6,259 nt of DNA from assembly GCA_035544515.1 (NCBI GenBank), contig DATKEG010000260.1, positions 1 to 6,259 on the forward strand, written 5' to 3'. A program made the translations under genes and the position numbers. The DNA comes from DATKEG01 sp035544515. Its GTDB lineage: Bacteria; Acidobacteriota; Vicinamibacteria; Fen-336. Shown here one piece after another: positions 1 through 5,691 of this stretch. Below the pieces are notes generated by a model, which was not told the DNA's origin, searched no databases, and was given only the letters and a program-made list of their open reading frames with translations. Positions within the stretch are counted from its first letter, which is position 1. Each line of letters begins with the position of its first letter.

Positions 1-164
1 AACCGTTCCTTCTCGGCCTCTTTGGATTGAAGACCAGCCTCGATCAAGTCGACGAGCACTCGATTGGCGCTGGTTTTTCGCGTCCTGGCCAAGGTGCGCA
101 CGCGCCTCGCGATACCGGCCGGAATGGACACGCTCTGGCGGACAGTTCTCTCTGTTTCAGCCAT
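1..164 (-). CDS. Ribbon-helix-helix (CopG/Arc-like) DNA-binding protein, N-terminal part, cut by left edge
   Basis: Reading the minus strand from an ATG at 164 gives an open frame to the window edge (54 full codons, no stop). The product begins MAETERTVRQSVSIPAGIAR. It shows a ribbon-helix-helix layout: a short beta strand (RQSVSIP, residues 9-15), a helix (about 16-28), a turn at TSAN (31-34), then a second helix (about 35-46) ending in a charged stretch. Proteins of this fold dimerise and bind operators with the paired strands, often as antitoxins or autoregulators; that role is inferred here. No partner toxin is visible. An in-frame ATG at 182 is an alternative start; neither start has a clear Shine-Dalgarno. 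The frame overlaps the tail of the upstream VOC reading frame. Base composition looks less GC-rich than the rest of the window, which may mean a different origin. The fold call is fairly sure; the function is open. Confidence 0.72.
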   Translation of the reverse strand, partial: MAETERTVRQSVSIPAGIARRVRTLARTRKTSANRVLVDLIEAGLQSKEAEKER

Positions 165-490
165 GGCCCTAGCGTGCACCATGACGCACCAGTCTGCACC
201 AGCATAGAGGTGGTGCCGGCTTGGATGGCCCGGCGATGTGTTCCACCGACGTCGTCGACGTACACGTACAGGAAGGCGGGCATCGGCTCGCGGACCCCGG
301 CGTCGCGGATCATGATCACGGAATCCCCGATGCGGAGGACGGCCGGTCGATCCGGCCGATGGTCTCCGGGCGCCTCGAACACGTGCGTCACGAACTCGAC
401 GAGGCGCTGGGCGCCGTGAACCACGATCCGTGGCGTGACGGTGCGCCAACCCTCGGGAGGGAGACCGGAGGGTCGACCTGTCTCGCTCAT
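44..490 (-). CDS. VOC (glyoxalase/bleomycin-resistance fold, PhnB-like) protein, C-terminally disrupted
   Basis: The 148-residue frame opens MSETGRPSGLPPEGWRTVTP. It follows the pattern of small PhnB-like VOC proteins: a first beta strand VTPRIVV (18-24), a helix with LVEFVTHVFEA (30-40), the RIGDSVIMI strand (53-61), EPMPAFLYVYVDD (68-80) and a helix ending RRAIQAG (86-92). From about residue 98 (near base 196) the resemblance stops. The usual final segment (a YGDR-like turn, then a DPxGNxW strand carrying a metal or substrate ligand) is absent. The remaining roughly 50 residues overlap the ribbon-helix-helix gene in another frame and look like chance sequence, so a deletion or frameshift around 150-196 is likely and the protein is probably inactive. 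The ATG at 490 overlaps the upstream istB-remnant stop as ATGA. VOC members include dioxygenases, isomerases and resistance proteins; no specific reaction can be assigned. Confidence 0.6.
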   Translation of the reverse strand: MSETGRPSGLPPEGWRTVTPRIVVHGAQRLVEFVTHVFEAPGDHRPDRPAVLRIGDSVIMIRDAGVREPMPAFLYVYVDDVGGTHRRAIQAGTTSMLVQTGASWCTLGPWLKQRELSARACPFRPVSRGACAPWPGREKPAPIECSST

Positions 491-786
491 GGCGGCGCCG
501 CGTCACCGGCGCGCTCGGTGATTGGACGCGGCCGTGGGGCCGTGGCGAGCTTCGCGGCGAGGCGCTTCGCGAGGGTCTTGGTGGGATCGAAGGCGGCGCG
601 CCGCAGGCGCAGCCGGAGCTTGCTCTGGGCGCGCCGCTCGACCTCGTCCTGCAGGAGCAGGGTGAGGAAGTCGACAAAGGAGGCCTGCTGCTCGACGGCT
701 TGGCGGGTGCGGACCTCGAGCGTCTCGAGGAGGCCGGAGAGGCGGAGGGTGCGGAGCATGAGGGTGAGGTGCTGGCTCAACTGCAT
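487..786 (-). pseudogene. istB: IstB-like (IS21 family helper ATPase) N-terminal remnant
   Basis: From the ATG at 786 the product begins MQLSQHLTLMLRTLRLSGLL. Residues 1-72 match the N-terminal domain of IS21 IstB/DnaC-like helper proteins: a helix with LRLSGLLETLEVR, then FVDFLTLLLQDEVERR (40-52), a basic KLRLRLRRA run and the DPTKTL segment (67-72). Full IstB proteins are about 250 residues and continue with EDFDF-like sequence and then the Walker A/B ATPase core. Here homology ends after residue 72 (base 571), and 27 unrelated residues follow before a TGA at 487-489. The ATPase domain is therefore missing and the protein cannot act as a transposition helper. The transposase istA, normally just upstream, is also absent; its place is taken by an opposite-strand RND fragment. 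A strong Shine-Dalgarno survives. I read this as the stub of a deleted insertion sequence. Confidence 0.72.
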
Positions 787-793
787 ACGGCGG

Positions 794-800
794 ACCTCCT
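794..800 (-). promoter_or_regulatory. Strong Shine-Dalgarno of the istB remnant
   Basis: On the minus strand AGGAGGT lies 7 bases upstream of the ATG at 786. It fixes that ATG as the start, rather than the in-frame upstream start at 861, whose extra residues are proline/arginine-rich and unlike IstB. Confidence 0.7.
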
Positions 801-803
801 GTC

Positions 804-1013
804 GTCGCGCCCGGGGTCGGGGAAGAAGGTGGTCCAGGGGCGGTGGTGGGCGGCCAGACACTTTCCCTCCTCCTGACCCTCCTCGTCACGCCGGTCGCCT
901 ACTCGATCTTCGAGGACCTCGCGCGCGCGCTCGGCCGCGTGCCGGACTCCTCCCCCCGCGGATCCGCCCGCCGCCTCCGTTTCTGGCGCCGAGGCACCGC
1001 CGAGCGGTCCTGA
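804..1013 (+). pseudogene. C-terminal remnant of an RND-family (HAE1/AcrB-like) efflux transporter
   Basis: The plus frame ending at the TGA at 1011-1013 reads AVVGGQTLSLLLTLLVTPVAYSIFEDL from base 840. This is the hallmark last transmembrane helix of RND multidrug/metal exporters (family pattern A-V-I-G-G-x-x-x-S-x-L-L-T-L-x-x-x-P-V-x-Y). It is followed by a typical basic cytoplasmic tail of about 30 residues and the stop. Upstream, a GEEGGPG stretch (822-839) may still be transporter sequence. Before that the frame crosses the istB start region and has no start codon or RND homology. A complete RND pump has over 1000 residues, so only about 5% is left. The boundary at roughly 804-828 is approximate. 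The rest of the gene was presumably replaced or deleted together with the IS21 element. It is non-functional as it stands. Confidence 0.68.
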
Positions 1014-1252
1014 ACGGCGGGACCCGATCGCGCTGCTGTCCGGCCCGGCGCGCCCTGGCCGCGCCGCTGGCCACGGCGGCGTGTATGATCGGGCCGTGGG
1101 CGGGCGCCATGACGGCCGGGCCATCCGGATCCTGTTCATCGGGTGCGGTGCTCGTGACCTCGGCCGCGATTCCACCGCAGCGGGGATGGGCGAGCGAAGG
1201 CCGCCCGGTTGCGACGTCCAGGCACGGCCATGGCCGGGGGGGACTCTCCATC
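1014..1252. other. Gene-free interval between the RND remnant and the amidotransferase gene
   Basis: These 239 bases hold no reading frame with recognisable homology. A plus frame from a GTG at 1081 contains the run RAIRILFIGCG, which resembles the first strand of a Rossmann-type enzyme. It loses any such character afterwards, so it may be the 5' stub of another broken gene or chance. A -10-like TATGAT lies at 1084-1089. No convincing intrinsic terminator follows the RND remnant. Confidence 0.4.
1084..1089 (+). promoter_or_regulatory. Possible -10 box ahead of the exopolysaccharide gene pair
   Basis: TATGAT matches the sigma-70 -10 consensus TATAAT at 5 of 6 positions and is one of few AT-rich spots in this interval. 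No good -35 hexamer stands 16-18 bases upstream (the sequence there is GC-rich). It would give a leader of about 155 bases before the ATG at 1253. The call is weak. Confidence 0.25.
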
Positions 1253-3166
1253 ATGTGCGGAATAAGCGGCGTGTTCGACACCAGCGGCAAGCGCGATATC
1301 TCGCGGCCCCTCCTCGAACGCATGAACCGGTCGCTCTGGCATCGCGGGCCCGATGAAGGCAGCCTGCACCTCGAGCCGGGCGTCGGCCTCGCCCACCGCC
1401 GGCTGTCGATCATCGACCTCTCCACCGGCCAACAACCGCTGTTCAATGAGGACGGCAGCGTGGTGGTGGTCTACAACGGCGAGATCTACAACTTCCAGGC
1501 GCTGGTGCCCGAATTGCAGGCGCTGGGCCATACGTTCCGGACACGTTCCGACACGGAAGTCATCGTCCACGCCTGGGAAGCGTGGGGTGACGCCTGCGTG
1601 ACCCGCTTTCGCGGCATGTTCGCCTTCGCGCTGTGGGACCGCAACCGTGAAACGCTGTTCCTGGCGCGCGACCGGCTGGGCGTGAAGCCGCTGTTCTACG
1701 CCATGCTGGACGACGGCATGCTGATCTTCGGTTCGGAACTGAAGGCCCTGCTCGTCCATCCGCGGCTCGGGCGCACCATCGATCCGGCTGCCGTGGAAGA
1801 GTACTTCGCCTACGGCTACGTGCCCGAGCCACGGACGATCTTCCGCGGGGCTCTGAAGCTGCCGCCGGGCTGCACACTGGCGCTGCGGCGCGGCGCCCCG
1901 CTGGGCGAACCGCGCGAGTACTGGGACGTGCCGTTCAAGCCCGGTCCGGCCGTGACGGAAGCGGACGCGGTCGAGGAGCTCGTCGCGCGCTTGCGCGATT
2001 CGGTCCGGGTGCGGCTGATGTCGGAGGTGCCGCTGGGCGCGTTCCTGTCCGGCGGCGTCGATTCCAGCGGCGTGGTGGCCATGATGGCGGGGCTGTCCGC
2101 AGATCCCGTGACCACCTGCTCGATCTCGTTCGGCGACCCCGCGTTCAACGAGTCGGCCTACGCGCAGACCGTCGCCGACCGCTATCAGACGCGCCATCGC
2201 GTCGAGCAGGTGGATCCGGACGATTTCGGCCTGGTCGACACGCTGGCCTCGGTCTACGACGAGCCGTACGCGGACAGCTCGGCGATGCCGACCTACCGCG
2301 TGTGCGAGCTCGCGCGCAAGACGGTGACCGTCGCGCTCTCCGGCGACGGCGGCGACGAGAGCTTCGGCGGCTACCGCCGCTACCGCTGGCACGTCAACGA
2401 GGAGCGGGTGCGCTCGCGGTTGCCGCTGCCGGTGCGCCGGCCCGTGTTCGGGCTGCTCGGCCGCCTCTACCCCAAGGCGGACTGGGCGCCGCGGGTGCTG
2501 CGCGCCAAGACGACGCTCGAGGCGCTGGCGCGCAACTCGGTGGAAGCCTACTTCCACAGCGTGTCGATCCTGTCCGATGCGATGCGCGCCAGGCTGTTCA
2601 GCCCGCGCTTCCACCGCGAACTGCAGGGCTATGCGGCCGTCGAGGTGCTCAAGCGCCACGGCGCGCGCGCACCCTCGGACCACCCACTGTCGCTGATCCA
2701 GTACCTGGACATGAAGACCTACCTGGTGGGCGACATCAACACCAAGGTGGATCGCGCCAGCATGGCCCATTCGCTCGAGGTCCGCGAGCCGCTGATGGAC
2801 CATCCGCTGGTTGAATGGCTCTCCAACCTGCCACCGGACCTGAAGCTGCGCAACGGCGAGGGCAAGTACCTGCTCAAGAAGGCCCTCGGCCCGTATCTGC
2901 CGCCCGAGATCCTCTACCGGCCGAAGCAGGGCTTCGGGGTGCCGCTCGCCTCGTGGTTCCGCGGGCCGCTGCGGCAGTCGATCCGCACTGCCGTGCTTGG
3001 TCCGGTGCTGGCCGATACCGGCTGGTTCAACCCCGCCTACCTGCGCCGGCTGGTGGATGATCACCAGTCGGGCCGGCGCGACCACAGCGCGCCACTGTGG
3101 ACGCTGATGATGTTCGAATCGTTCCTGCGCACCGTGGTGCACGCATCCACGACCCCGGAGGCGTAG
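1253..3166 (+). CDS. Exosortase A system-associated amidotransferase 1 (asparagine synthase-like, AsnB family)
   Basis: The product is 637 residues, normal for class II glutamine-dependent asparagine-synthase-like enzymes. The N-terminal Ntn glutaminase begins MCGISGVF, with Cys2 as the nucleophile, and carries RHRGPDE-like WHRGPDEG (29-36), HRRLSIID (48-55), NGEIYN (75-80) and RSDTEV (98-103). The C-terminal ATP-pyrophosphatase domain has the P-loop SGGVDSS (266-272), SGDGGDE (363-369) and the TKVDRASMAHSLEVREPLMD region (497-516). All catalytic signatures are present. Glutamine-derived ammonia would be transferred to an AMP-activated carboxylate. In exosortase loci the acceptor is thought to be a sugar or peptide-like carboxylate of the exopolysaccharide rather than free aspartate; that is inference. 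The overall pattern fits the exosortase A-associated type 1 subfamily. The ATG at 1253 is required because Cys must follow Met; a G-rich stretch 8-14 bases upstream is a modest Shine-Dalgarno. The glycosyltransferase gene follows after 14 bases. Confidence 0.9.
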   Translation: MCGISGVFDTSGKRDISRPLLERMNRSLWHRGPDEGSLHLEPGVGLAHRRLSIIDLSTGQQPLFNEDGSVVVVYNGEIYNFQALVPELQALGHTFRTRSDTEVIVHAWEAWGDACVTRFRGMFAFALWDRNRETLFLARDRLGVKPLFYAMLDDGMLIFGSELKALLVHPRLGRTIDPAAVEEYFAYGYVPEPRTIFRGALKLPPGCTLALRRGAPLGEPREYWDVPFKPGPAVTEADAVEELVARLRDSVRVRLMSEVPLGAFLSGGVDSSGVVAMMAGLSADPVTTCSISFGDPAFNESAYAQTVADRYQTRHRVEQVDPDDFGLVDTLASVYDEPYADSSAMPTYRVCELARKTVTVALSGDGGDESFGGYRRYRWHVNEERVRSRLPLPVRRPVFGLLGRLYPKADWAPRVLRAKTTLEALARNSVEAYFHSVSILSDAMRARLFSPRFHRELQGYAAVEVLKRHGARAPSDHPLSLIQYLDMKTYLVGDINTKVDRASMAHSLEVREPLMDHPLVEWLSNLPPDLKLRNGEGKYLLKKALGPYLPPEILYRPKQGFGVPLASWFRGPLRQSIRTAVLGPVLADTGWFNPAYLRRLVDDHQSGRRDHSAPLWTLMMFESFLRTVVHASTTPEA

Positions 3167-3180
3167 GCCGCGGCCGGAGC

Positions 3181-4395
3181 ATGCGCATCCTGCACGTGCT
3201 CGACCACTCCATTCCGCTTCACAGTGGCTACTCCTTCCGCACGCTCGCGATCCTCAAGGGCCAGCGGGCGCTGGGGTGGGACACGTTCCAGCTCACGGGC
3301 CCCAAGCAGGGTCCGGCGGCGGCGCTCGAAGAGACGGTGGACGGCTGGCATCTCTACCGCACGCCCCCGGGCCGGCGGCTCGCGGGCATTCCGGGATTGG
3401 GTGAACTTGCATTGATGGCCGCGCTCGCCTCCCGCCTCGAGCAGGTGGCCACGCGCATCCGGCCGCACATCCTGCATGCGCACTCGCCGGTCCTCAACGC
3501 GATTCCCGCCTTGCGCGTGGGGCGGCGGCTCGGCCTTCCCGTGGTGTATGAAATGCGGGCGTCGTGGGAGGATGCCGCGGTCGACCACGGTACGGCAAGC
3601 GCGCGGGGCGTGCGCTACCGCCTCAGCCGGAGCCTGGAGACCTGGGCCCTGCGCCGCGCGAATGCCATCACCACGATCTGCGAGGGCCTGCGGGGCGACA
3701 TCCTGGCGCGTGGGCGCATTGCCCCGGCGAAGGTCACGGTGGTCCCGAACGCGGTCGACGTCGAGGCGTTCTCCGTCAGCGGGAGGCCCGACGCCGTCCT
3801 GCAGCAGCGGCTCGGGCTGGTGGGCGCGCTGGTGCTGGGCTTCATCGGCTCGTTCTACGCCTACGAAGGGCTGGCGTTGCTGTTGCGGGCACTGCCCCGG
3901 TTGCTCGCGCAGGATGCCTCCATCCGCGTGCTGCTGGTGGGCGGGGGACGCCAGGAAGCGGAGCTCAAGCAGCTGGCCACCGGCCTTGGCGTCGGCGCGC
4001 AGGTCGTGTTTGCCGGCCGCGTCCCGCATGCCGAGGTACACCGCTACTACGACCTGATCGACGTGCTGGTCTATCCGCGCCTGTCGATGCGCCTCACCGA
4101 GCTGGTGACGCCCCTGAAGCCGCTCGAGGCGATGGCGCAGGGGCGATTGCTGGTGGCATCGGATGTGGGCGGGCACCGCGAGCTGATCCGCCACGGGGAG
4201 ACCGGCAGCCTGTTCAAGGCCGGCGATGCGGAGGCGCTCACGGCGGCCGTGCTCGACCTGGTGCGCCATCCGCAGCGCTGGGCTGTACTCAGATCCACCG
4301 CGCGCCGCTTCGTCGAGAACGAGCGCAGCTGGCGCGCGTCGGTTGCGCGGTACCGGGACGTCTACGGCAGCCTGGTGAAGAAGGGCGCCGTTTGA
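3181..4395 (+). CDS. Exosortase A-associated GT4 glycosyltransferase, Daro_2409 type
   Basis: The product is 404 residues with the GT-B fold of family 4. The N-terminal acceptor domain starts MRILHVLDHSIPLHSGYSFR, including the glycine-containing S-G-Y-S-F-R loop (15-20) seen in such transferases, and includes ILHAHSP (97-103) and VVYEMRASWEDA (121-132). The hinge is at VPNAVD (188-193). The donor-binding domain has GFIGSFYAYEGL (220-231), LLVGGG (251-256), FAGRVPH (277-283) and TPLKPLEAMAQGRLLVASDV (310-329). The acidic pair E307/E316 is spaced EX8E rather than the usual EX7E. The enzyme would transfer a sugar from a nucleotide donor to a lipid-linked exopolysaccharide precursor at the cytoplasmic membrane face. 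Subfamily assignment rests on the overall pattern and on linkage to the amidotransferase. The ATG at 3181 has a GGAG close upstream (short spacing) and is preferred over an upstream in-frame start inside the neighbouring gene. It is probably co-transcribed with the amidotransferase. Confidence 0.88.
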   Translation: MRILHVLDHSIPLHSGYSFRTLAILKGQRALGWDTFQLTGPKQGPAAALEETVDGWHLYRTPPGRRLAGIPGLGELALMAALASRLEQVATRIRPHILHAHSPVLNAIPALRVGRRLGLPVVYEMRASWEDAAVDHGTASARGVRYRLSRSLETWALRRANAITTICEGLRGDILARGRIAPAKVTVVPNAVDVEAFSVSGRPDAVLQQRLGLVGALVLGFIGSFYAYEGLALLLRALPRLLAQDASIRVLLVGGGRQEAELKQLATGLGVGAQVVFAGRVPHAEVHRYYDLIDVLVYPRLSMRLTELVTPLKPLEAMAQGRLLVASDVGGHRELIRHGETGSLFKAGDAEALTAAVLDLVRHPQRWAVLRSTARRFVENERSWRASVARYRDVYGSLVKKGAV

Positions 4396-4409
4396 CCGCC
4401 GGCGCTTTT
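4385..4409 (+). terminator. Intrinsic terminator overlapping the glycosyltransferase stop codon
   Basis: GCGCCG (4385-4390) pairs perfectly with CGGCGC (4400-4405) around a 9-base loop that contains the TGA stop. TTTT follows at once (4406-4409). The stem is short (6 bp) but all G-C. On the minus strand the hairpin is not followed by a T-run, so it should act only on plus-strand transcription. Bases 4410-4487, up to the cytochrome stop, hold nothing else I can name except a GC palindrome at 4469-4480. Confidence 0.55.
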
Positions 4410-4487
4410 CGTTCAGGTCCCCTCGCCCTGCCCGGCTCCCCGTGATTGCCGGACCCGCCGGAGCACCACGCGCCGGCGCGAGCCGCC

Positions 4488-4901
4488 CTACTTCTGCAGC
4501 GACCGGATGAAGTGCACCAGCGCCCAGCGATCGCTCTCCGGAAGATGGCGCCACGGGGGCATGGGCCCGCGGCCGGTGGTGATCTTCCAGAAGATCTCGC
4601 CGTCCGTCTCCTCCTGCACCACCTTCGACGTCCAGTTCGCGGGCTTGGGGTTGAGCGCCAGCGCGGCCGGGCCGTCTCCCTTGCCCCCCTTCCCGTGGCA
4701 GGAGGCGCAGTTGACCTGCGCGACCTTCCGGCCCTGCTCGACGACCTTGGGGCTGGCCGCGACCGGGTTCTTCTTGGCCTTCTCCGCCGCCGGCGCCACC
4801 CAGGGCGCCTGGGCGCTGGCGGGGACCTGCCACGCGGCGGCCAGGGCCAGCATCACCATCGTCATCGTGGCGGCGATCGCGATTCCCGTGCGTCCCCTCA
4901 T
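4488..4901 (-). CDS. Secreted monohaem c-type cytochrome (class I-like)
   Basis: The product is 137 residues. An N-terminal signal peptide is clear: Arg at 2 and 4, a hydrophobic core at about 7-23, and an Ala-rich VPASAQA stretch with likely cleavage near residues 30-32. The mature domain has one haem-binding CASCH (C65, C68, H69 as proximal ligand) and a GPMPPW motif whose Met114 is the likely distal ligand. The C-terminal helix DRWALVHFIRSLQK is typical of this fold. It should work in the periplasm as a small electron carrier. Its place 49 bases downstream of a molybdoenzyme chaperone suggests it exchanges electrons with the haem b subunit of that enzyme; direction and partner are inferred. 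The ATG at 4901 has GGAGG five bases upstream (4907-4911), a strong start. No terminator is evident beyond its TAG. Confidence 0.9.
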   Translation of the reverse strand: MRGRTGIAIAATMTMVMLALAAAWQVPASAQAPWVAPAAEKAKKNPVAASPKVVEQGRKVAQVNCASCHGKGGKGDGPAALALNPKPANWTSKVVQEETDGEIFWKITTGRGPMPPWRHLPESDRWALVHFIRSLQK

Positions 4902-4906
4902 CCGTT

Positions 4907-4911
4907 CCTCC
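4907..4911 (-). promoter_or_regulatory. Shine-Dalgarno of the cytochrome c gene
   Basis: GGAGG on the minus strand, with five bases (AACGG) before the ATG at 4901, supports this start and the full signal peptide. Confidence 0.65.
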
Positions 4912-4950
4912 GGTCATCGGGGCAGGGGGCGATGGCGCCCCCCGCCCGCT

Positions 4951-5691
4951 CTAGGCCATGGGACAACTGAACGCTTCGTCGTCCTCGATCGGGTCCGCGC
5001 CCGAGCGGCCGGGCGCGAGCCGGGGCTCCGCGCCCAGGGCCTTCACCTCGAGCCGCACCCAGGCGGCCAGCACGTCGGCCACCGCTGCATAGTACGGCAG
5101 GGGGGTGGCCGCCCGCAGGGCGTCGGCAAAGGCCTCGCCCCAGCGGCCCAGGTGGTCGGTCAGGAAGGCCGCCCCGGCGTGGCGGGTCACCTCGAGCCCC
5201 TCGCGGTGCCCCTCGGCCAGCGCGTAGGCCTCCCGCACGGCCAGCGCGCTCATGAACTCGCACTCGGCGGCGACGTGGTCCTCCATGTCGGGCTGGCCCT
5301 CCGCCGGCCGGAGGCCGAACGCCGCGTAGAAGCCACCGATGTCGGCCAGGGCCGCAGCCTTGCCGGCCATCCCGCCCGCCTCGACGTAGGCGCTCTCGTA
5401 CGGGGCACAGCGCACCTGGCGGTCGAAGAGGAAGACGTACTCCTGGGCCACGGTGGCCGGATCCGCCTCCTCCGCCGCCGCCGCCAGCCGGATCAGCGGC
5501 TCGGCCAGGGGTGCCATCGCCGCCGCCGCCCCCCGGGACAGTCGCGCCACCTCCTCCAGCCGGTCCGCGACCGGGTAGCCGAGCGCGCTCCCGAGCAGCC
5601 GGTAGAGGCCGGCGCGGCCCAGGGCCGCCGCCACCGCGTCGTCGTCCGCCCGCATGGGCCGCGGGTCGATCCGCTGCGATCCGGCCCTCAT
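4951..5691 (-). CDS. TorD/DmsD/NarJ-family molybdoenzyme assembly chaperone
   Basis: The product is 246 residues, mostly helical, with no signal peptide, so it is cytoplasmic. Family marks are LYRLLGSALGYP (29-40), EYVFLFDRQ (84-92), CAPYESAYVE (95-104), FYAAFGL (121-127) and PDMEDHVAAECEFMSALA (134-151), the last corresponding to the conserved D-H-x-x-x-E-x-E-F-M core of TorD-like proteins. Such chaperones bind the Tat signal or apo-form of one catalytic subunit, help insert the molybdopterin cofactor and hold back export until folding is complete. Its partner is presumably the catalytic subunit encoded beyond the right edge. The ATG at 5691 overlaps the gamma-subunit stop as ATGA, which implies translational coupling and explains the poor Shine-Dalgarno. 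A second ATG at 5655 is possible. The C-terminus DDEAFSCPMA, with a lone late Cys, is unexplained. The equivalent in ethylbenzene dehydrogenase operons is subunit D. Confidence 0.87.
   Translation of the reverse strand: MRAGSQRIDPRPMRADDDAVAAALGRAGLYRLLGSALGYPVADRLEEVARLSRGAAAAMAPLAEPLIRLAAAAEEADPATVAQEYVFLFDRQVRCAPYESAYVEAGGMAGKAAALADIGGFYAAFGLRPAEGQPDMEDHVAAECEFMSALAVREAYALAEGHREGLEVTRHAGAAFLTDHLGRWGEAFADALRAATPLPYYAAVADVLAAWVRLEVKALGAEPRLAPGRSGADPIEDDEAFSCPMA

Noticed and set aside
27..419. A 130-codon plus-strand frame opposite the RHH and VOC genes
   Set aside because: The composition is chance-like and no motif is visible; the minus strand carries the recognisable proteins.
958..967. 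Palindrome GCGGATCCGC as a possible operator
   Set aside because: It lies inside the coding tail of the RND remnant and is a common motif type in GC-rich DNA; nothing else supports a binding site.
221..1252. A long in-frame upstream extension of the amidotransferase (total 981 codons)
   Set aside because: Class II glutamine amidotransferases need Cys directly after the initiator Met, which fixes the start at 1253. The upstream residues are arginine-rich shadow sequence crossing the VOC, istB and RND remnants.
1136..3142. A 668-codon open frame on the minus strand opposite the amidotransferase
   Set aside because: It is antisense to a gene with full catalytic motifs, its product is His/Arg/Gln-rich without domains, and such mirror frames are common in GC-rich coding DNA.
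4469..4480. Perfect 12-base GC palindrome CGCGCCGGCGCG as a terminator for the cytochrome operon
   Set aside because: It has no loop and no T-run on the minus strand, and short GC palindromes are expected by chance at this base composition.
3061..4917. A 618-codon minus-strand frame spanning the glycosyltransferase and the cytochrome gene
   Set aside because: It runs through two well-supported genes in other frames and has low-complexity Gly/Arg/Ala composition with no recognisable domain.
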